A stretch of DNA of 64,000 nt from Pontibacter fetidus (GTDB taxonomy: Bacteria; Bacteroidota; Bacteroidia; Cytophagales; Hymenobacteraceae), in NCBI RefSeq assembly GCF_010119545.1, contig NZ_JAAEAA010000001.1, positions 186,001-250,000 on the forward strand, in the 5' to 3' direction. Position numbers and translations under genes: made by a program. Positions 60,079 to 64,000 of this stretch are shown one piece after another; the first letter of the stretch is position 1; the number at the start of each line of letters is the position of its first letter. Below the pieces are notes generated by a model. The model saw only the letters and a program-made list of their open reading frames with translations, made no database searches and was not told the origin of the DNA.

Positions 60079-61518
60079 ATGAATCCAATCCTTGATCTTG
60101 ACTTTATAGATAATCGCACACCGGAGCAGGCAACTGCTGCGCCTTCCTGTGATACGCACGTTACGAAAGAAAATAACACGGGCCGCTCCCGCAAACTTTA
60201 CATCGAAAGCTATGGTTGCGCCATGAACTTCTCGGATAGCGAGATCGTGTCGTCGATTATGTTTGAGCAGGGTTTTGATACCACTGCCGATATTGCGCAG
60301 GCTGATCTTGTGTTCCTGAATACCTGCTCTATCCGGGAGAAAGCCGAACAGACCGTGCGTAACCGCTTAGGCCAGATCAACCATTTCAAGAAGAAGAAAC
60401 CGGCAATGATGGTTGGTATTCTGGGTTGTATGGCTGAGCGCCTGAAGAAGTCGTTGCTGGAAGAAGAAAAGATCGTAGACCTGGTAGTTGGCCCAGATGC
60501 CTACCGCGACCTGCCAAACCTGATTAATGAAGTGGATGGTGGTCAGAAAGCGGTGAACGTACTGCTTTCACGTGAGGAAACGTATGCCGACATTAACCCT
60601 ATCCGTTTGAACAGCAACGGAGTAAGTGCCTTTATATCGATCATGCGTGGTTGTGATAACATGTGCTCGTTCTGCGTGGTACCGTTTACCCGTGGCCGTG
60701 AGCGTTCACGCGATGCACATTCTATAGTTCGCGAAGCAGAAGCCCTGGTTGCACAAGGTTATAAAGAAGTAACGCTGCTGGGCCAGAACGTGGACTCCTA
60801 TAAATGGGCTTCGGAAGATGGAACAGAATCAGTGAACTTCGCACAATTGTTGGAAATGGTGGCCTTATTGTCTCCTGACTTGCGTGTTCGCTTCTCTACT
60901 TCGCACCCGAAAGATATTACCGATGAAGTGCTTTATACTATGAAGAAGTACGACAACATCTGTAAATACATACACCTGCCAGCACAAAGCGGTAACTCGC
61001 GCGTGCTGGAACTGATGAACCGTACCTACGACCGCGACTGGTATATAAACCGTGTAGATGCCATTCGTGCAATTCTGGGCGAAGACTGCGGTATTTCTTC
61101 TGATATGATCGCTGGTTTCTGTACCGAGACCGAAGAAGAGCACCAGGACACCTTGAGCCTGATGGATTATGTACAGTATGACTACTCGTACATGTTCTTT
61201 TATTCAGAGCGTCCGGGTACACTAGCAGCCCGCAAACTGGAAGACGATATTCCGCTGGAAGTGAAGAAACGCCGCCTAGACGAGATCATTAACAAACAAC
61301 GCGAAACATCCCTGGCCCGCAACAAGCGCGATATTGGTAAGGTGCATAAGGTGTTAGTAGAAGGACCATCCAAGAAATCAGAAGACCAACTGAGTGGCCG
61401 CAACGACCAGAATAAAGTAGTGATCTTCTACAAGAAACATTACAAAAAAGGCGACTACGTGAACGTGCTGGTACACGACTGCAGCGTAGGTACCCTGTTC
61501 GGGGAAGCGGTGGATTAG
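60079..61518 (+). CDS. miaB: tRNA-2-methylthio-N6-dimethylallyladenosine synthase
   Basis: A 479-aa radical-SAM methylthiotransferase that makes ms2i6A37. The first cluster cysteines are in [24 protein letters not shown] and [10 protein letters not shown]. The radical-SAM triad is [37 protein letters not shown] and a TRAM domain (about 410-479) follow. The extra N-terminal 40 residues are common in Bacteroidota. It heads a run with the sigma54 activator, lptE and a Bacteroidota-specific gene, an order I recall as conserved in the phylum. Confidence 0.96.
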   Translation: MNPILDLDFIDNRTPEQATAAPSCDTHVTKENNTGRSRKLYIESYGCAMNFSDSEIVSSIMFEQGFDTTADIAQADLVFLNTCSIREKAEQTVRNRLGQINHFKKKKPAMMVGILGCMAERLKKSLLEEEKIVDLVVGPDAYRDLPNLINEVDGGQKAVNVLLSREETYADINPIRLNSNGVSAFISIMRGCDNMCSFCVVPFTRGRERSRDAHSIVREAEALVAQGYKEVTLLGQNVDSYKWASEDGTESVNFAQLLEMVALLSPDLRVRFSTSHPKDITDEVLYTMKKYDNICKYIHLPAQSGNSRVLELMNRTYDRDWYINRVDAIRAILGEDCGISSDMIAGFCTETEEEHQDTLSLMDYVQYDYSYMFFYSERPGTLAARKLEDDIPLEVKKRRLDEIINKQRETSLARNKRDIGKVHKVLVEGPSKKSEDQLSGRNDQNKVVIFYKKHYKKGDYVNVLVHDCSVGTLFGEAVD

Positions 61519-61603
61519 ATTTGGAGATTTGGAGATGTGGAGATTTGAAAAAGTCTTCACATGATTCATCTTCAAATTTCCAACTCATCTAATCTTCAAA
61601 TCT
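61513..61603. repeat. Low-complexity intergenic inverted repeat of GGAGATTTG words
   Basis: Left arm (61513-61548) repeats GATTTGGAGA and GGAGATGTGG. Right arm (61566-61603) repeats CATCTTCAAATTTCC and ATCTTCAAATC. The arms are imperfect reverse complements around a short loop, between miaB and the sigma54 activator. Confidence 0.7.
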
Positions 61604-61609
61604 AAAAAA

Positions 61610-62884
61610 ATGCGCAACATCGATATTCAAAGTATAAAACAGCGATTTGGGATCATTGGTAACTCGCCATTGCTGAACCATGCTATACAAATAGCCGCGC
61701 AGGTAGCTCCTACCGAAATGACGGTGCTGATAACAGGCGAAAGCGGTAGCGGTAAAGAATCTTTCTCTAAGATCATTCATCAGCTGAGCCCGCGCAAACA
61801 TGGTCAGTTTATAGCTATTAACTGTGGCGCCATACCCGAAGGAACTATAGATTCTGAACTTTTCGGTCACGAAAAAGGGTCTTTTACGGGTGCGCACGAT
61901 ACACGCAAAGGTTATTTTGAAGTTACGGATGGTGGCACTATTTTCCTGGATGAGATAGGTGAAATGCCTCTTGGGACGCAGGCCCGCCTGCTGCGCGTAC
62001 TGGAAAACGGTGAGTTTATAAAAGTAGGCTCGTCTAAAGTACAGAAAACAGATGTGCGCGTGGTGGCTGCTACCAACGTAAATCTGCTTAATGCGGTAGA
62101 AAAAGGCCGTTTTAGAGAAGACCTATACTATAGATTAAATACTGTTCCGATTACAGTGCCGGCTTTGCGCGAGCGCGGTGAAGATATTTATTTGCTGTTC
62201 CGGAAGTTTGCCAGCGATTTTTCGGAGAAGTATCGGGTAAAACCGATAACGCTAACACCGGAGGCAATTCATGTATTGCTTGATTTCCGATTTCCGGGTA
62301 ACATACGCCAGCTTAAAAATATTGTAGAGCAGATATCAGTTTTGGAGTACGAGCGCGAGATTGATGCCGAGACAATGAAACGTTATTTGCCGCGTGAGCA
62401 GGCCAGCCATGTGCCTGCTTTGCTGCAAAGCGAAAAGGCAGCCGACCAGCCATTCTCGGAACGTGATATACTTTACAAAGTGCTGTTTGATATGCGCCGC
62501 GACGTATCGGACCTGAAAAAGCTGGTTTTTGAAATGCTGACACAGCAGCCCGTTGAAACCGACCTGTTAAAAGAGCACAGCCATCTTTTCGAAAACATCG
62601 GTGGTCATTACGAAGCCGCGCGTCCGTACCCTTCGCAAGAGCAGATGGATGGCTTTTACCTGCCTATGAAGCAGGCACAGCCGCATGAGTACGAAGATCA
62701 AAAAATAGAAGACATCCAACACGAAAATGCCGAAGAAAGCCTATCTTTAGAAGATAAGGAAAAGGAACTGATCGTGAAAGCGCTTAAAAAGCACAACAAC
62801 AAGCGCAAATACGCTGCCCAGGATCTTGGCATATCCGAACGAACACTGTACAGAAAACTGAAACAGTATGAAATTGAAGAATAG
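61610..62884 (+). CDS. Sigma54-dependent transcriptional activator without a sensory domain
   Basis: A 424-aa enhancer-binding protein. It starts directly with the AAA+ domain: Walker A GESGSGKE (about 43-50), the sigma54-contact loop GSFTGA (about 91-96, with Ser for the usual Ala), Walker B GGTIFLDEIGE and the sensor motif LYYRLNTVPI. A linker (about 255-370) leads to a Fis-type helix-turn-helix (NKRKYAAQDLGISERTLYRKL). With no receiver or ligand domain, activity is probably set by expression or a partner. It overlaps lptE by 17 nt. Confidence 0.92.
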   Translation: MRNIDIQSIKQRFGIIGNSPLLNHAIQIAAQVAPTEMTVLITGESGSGKESFSKIIHQLSPRKHGQFIAINCGAIPEGTIDSELFGHEKGSFTGAHDTRKGYFEVTDGGTIFLDEIGEMPLGTQARLLRVLENGEFIKVGSSKVQKTDVRVVAATNVNLLNAVEKGRFREDLYYRLNTVPITVPALRERGEDIYLLFRKFASDFSEKYRVKPITLTPEAIHVLLDFRFPGNIRQLKNIVEQISVLEYEREIDAETMKRYLPREQASHVPALLQSEKAADQPFSERDILYKVLFDMRRDVSDLKKLVFEMLTQQPVETDLLKEHSHLFENIGGHYEAARPYPSQEQMDGFYLPMKQAQPHEYEDQKIEDIQHENAEESLSLEDKEKELIVKALKKHNNKRKYAAQDLGISERTLYRKLKQYEIEE

Positions 62885-63398
62885 CTTACTTAAAAATTAT
62901 ATGTTGGCCCTGCTTTCGCTGCTTTTTATAGTTAGCGGCTGCGGTGTTTATTCTTTTACCGGCACTACTATTTCCCCGGATATCAAAACTATTTCTATCC
63001 AGAACTTTGAGAACCCGACCGGTGAAGGCCCGGCTAACTTAACACAGCTGGTTACCAACAATTTCAAGAATTATTACCGCCGTAACACCAACCTTACCCT
63101 TTTGCAACAGGAAGGCGACCTGCAACTGGAGGGCCAGATTGTGAGCTTTACTGTTTCGCCGGCTGCCATACAACGCGATGGGGAAATAGACCGTGCTGCC
63201 TTAAACCGCCTTACATTGGGCGTACAGGTGCGCTTCACCAATACTAAGAACCCGGATGAAAGCTTCGACCAGTTATTCTCCATTTCCCAGGATTTCCCGG
63301 AAGATCAGGATGTAACACAGTTATCGCCAGCATTTATTGACCAGCTTACAGAGCGCCTGGTAACGGATGTGTTTAACAAAACAGTTGCAAACTGGTAA
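62868..63398 (+). CDS. lptE: LptE-family LPS-assembly lipoprotein
   Basis: A 176-aa outer-membrane lipoprotein. The acylated Cys is residue 25 (LLFIVSGC), followed by GVYSFTGTTI. Then IKTISIQNFENPTGEGPANLTQLVTNNFKNYYRR and LEGQIVSFTVSPAAI match the LptE fold; its job is to plug and help assemble the LptD translocon. Translation begins inside the last codons of the sigma54 activator, implying coupling. LptE and LpxK in one window agree with an LPS-bearing outer membrane. Confidence 0.88.
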   Translation: MKLKNSLLKNYMLALLSLLFIVSGCGVYSFTGTTISPDIKTISIQNFENPTGEGPANLTQLVTNNFKNYYRRNTNLTLLQQEGDLQLEGQIVSFTVSPAAIQRDGEIDRAALNRLTLGVQVRFTNTKNPDESFDQLFSISQDFPEDQDVTQLSPAFIDQLTERLVTDVFNKTVANW

Positions 63399-63427
63399 GT
63401 ACAAGCCCTTTAAGTATAGCGCATACC

Positions 63428-64000
63428 ATGAATAAATCAGCTTTTCTTGAACTGATACAGAAAGCGTCGAGCATTACGGACCAGCAAACAGCAGAACTAG
63501 AAAAGGTAGCACTTGCCTTCCCCTACTGCCAGACGGCCCATTTGCTCCTGGCTAAATCTGCTTACGACAAGGGAAGTATGCTCTCTACCCAGCGTTTGCG
63601 CCGCGCAGCCTCTTATGCAACCGACAGGCAACTGCTGAAACGGGTAATTTATACATCGCCGGCACCTGCGCCCGAGTTTGATGAAACTGCAGTAGAAGCT
63701 CCACAAACTATAGTTCCGGAAAATGAAGTAGCAACGATAGCGCAGCCTGATATTATTGTTGAGGAAACTATAGCCGCAGAGGAATCACCTGAAACTACAG
63801 TTACTACTCCTGCTGCGATTGAAGTGCCAACTATAGCAGATGCAACAGAAACAATAGGTAATGAACCTGCGGTTGATGAAGTAGAAAGTATCTCTGATGA
63901 AGAGCAGATAGAACACGACGCTGACACTATTGCAACTATAGTTACTAAACAACAGATTGCTACTTCGGATGATGAACTGAGCGACCTGTTAACTATTAGC
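63428..64000 (+). CDS. Partial Bacteroidota-specific protein with acidic Thr-rich linker (runs off window)
   Basis: The first 191 codons are present and open to the window end. The N-terminal domain (about 1-75, MNKSAFLELIQKASSITDQQ then VALAFPYCQTAHLLLAKSAYD) is helical and TPR-like. From about residue 80 the chain is a disordered Glu/Thr/Pro/Ala/Ile linker. Four CTATAG palindromes lie in this linker and are read as QTIVP, ETIAA, PTIAD and ATIVT, so the DNA motif shapes the peptide. In related genomes this gene usually sits between lptE and secG, as I recall. The 3' end and full length are unknown. Confidence 0.8.
   Translation, partial: MNKSAFLELIQKASSITDQQTAELEKVALAFPYCQTAHLLLAKSAYDKGSMLSTQRLRRAASYATDRQLLKRVIYTSPAPAPEFDETAVEAPQTIVPENEVATIAQPDIIVEETIAAEESPETTVTTPAAIEVPTIADATETIGNEPAVDEVESISDEEQIEHDADTIATIVTKQQIATSDDELSDLLTIS

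Larger units (their letters stand above)
22..63941. repeat. Highly iterated palindrome AACTATAGTT (core CTATAG), first to last copy
   Basis: The core CTATAG recurs from position 22 to 63941. My manual count is about 105 cores (a few may be missed), against about 18 expected from mid-40s GC. About 24 are the full 10-mer AACTATAGTT, for example near 6180, 6220, 11900, 20882, 24212, 27187, 30606, 39304, 47777, 55494, 59327, 63709 and 63934. Copies lie in intergenic DNA and in genes, where they are read as Thr-Ile-Val/Ala (ACT ATA GTT) or Asn-Tyr-Ser (AAC TAT AGT); the third frame would contain a TAG stop. Half-sites such as TTATAGTT and GTATAGTT are also common. The function is unknown. Confidence 0.85.

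Overview
The window reads as chromosome of a Bacteroidota (order Cytophagales) bacterium, probably Hymenobacteraceae and perhaps Pontibacter-like; the genus is a low-confidence guess. Supporting signs are a giant secreted protein with a C-terminal type IX secretion (T9SS) sorting domain, a SusC/RagA-type TonB receptor, type III glutamine synthetase, long-form IspG, a Bacteroidota 'putative porin', a DUF6728 micro-protein, promoters with the TAnnTTTG -7 element, and intergenic repeat words typical of this phylum. I see no rRNA, tRNA, CRISPR array, insertion sequence or prophage. About 53 protein genes fill the window; only one gap exceeds 300 bp (29864-30530), and it is packed with dispersed repeat words.

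Layout. 0.1-6.6 kb: 2128-aa T9SS cargo with eight DUF11 repeats. 6.6-13.2 kb: fused 2-oxoacid dehydrogenase E1, hemF with a PAP2 phosphatase, ribE, pcm, an acyl-CoA thioesterase and an unknown partner. 13.4-20.4 kb: gatB with a TlpA-like lipoprotein, alaS, then merR-dprA. 20.7-27.2 kb: pabC-like aminotransferase, orphan SusC-like receptor, MBL-fold hydrolase, thyA, a tiny Cys-x-Met secreted protein and a membrane-anchored coiled-coil protein. 27.3-34 kb: UPF1-like helicase, SlyD-like PPIase, the repeat-rich gap, acpH, a PNPOx-fold protein, a CrtA-like protein, DUF1003 and a DsbA/FrnE-like protein. 34.2-43.3 kb: leuS, marR, mmcQ-like, DUF6728, ispG, an unknown membrane-tail protein and glutamine synthetase III. 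43.5-51.9 kb: LtaS-like sulfatase, mtaB, Skp/OmpH-like lipoprotein, FtsX/MacB-type permease, a secreted protein usually mislabelled asparagine synthetase B, a 2OG-Fe(II) oxygenase and miaE. 52-64 kb: porin, lpxK, nif3, zinc-ribbon protein, TPR protein, pabB, miaB, sigma54 activator, lptE and a truncated Bacteroidota protein that runs off the end.

How the genes fit together. Most are housekeeping: translation (alaS, gatB, leuS), tRNA position-37 modification (mtaB, miaB, miaE), folate (pabB, pabC, thyA), envelope biogenesis (lpxK, lptE, skp-like, porin), isoprenoids (ispG), haem (hemF) and flavin (ribE). No classical defence or biosynthetic island is present.

The most unusual signal is not a gene. 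The palindrome AACTATAGTT (core CTATAG) is scattered through the whole window, inside genes in two sense frames and between genes. By eye I count about 105 CTATAG cores (composition expectation about 18) and about 24 full AACTATAGTT copies (expectation about 0.1). This resembles the highly iterated palindrome HIP1 of cyanobacteria or DNA-uptake words in naturally competent bacteria. Other points worth a look are two apparent leaderless GTG genes with identical TAnnTTTG-N4-GTG spacing, a start codon buried in a terminator-like hairpin, and a family of low-complexity intergenic inverted repeats.
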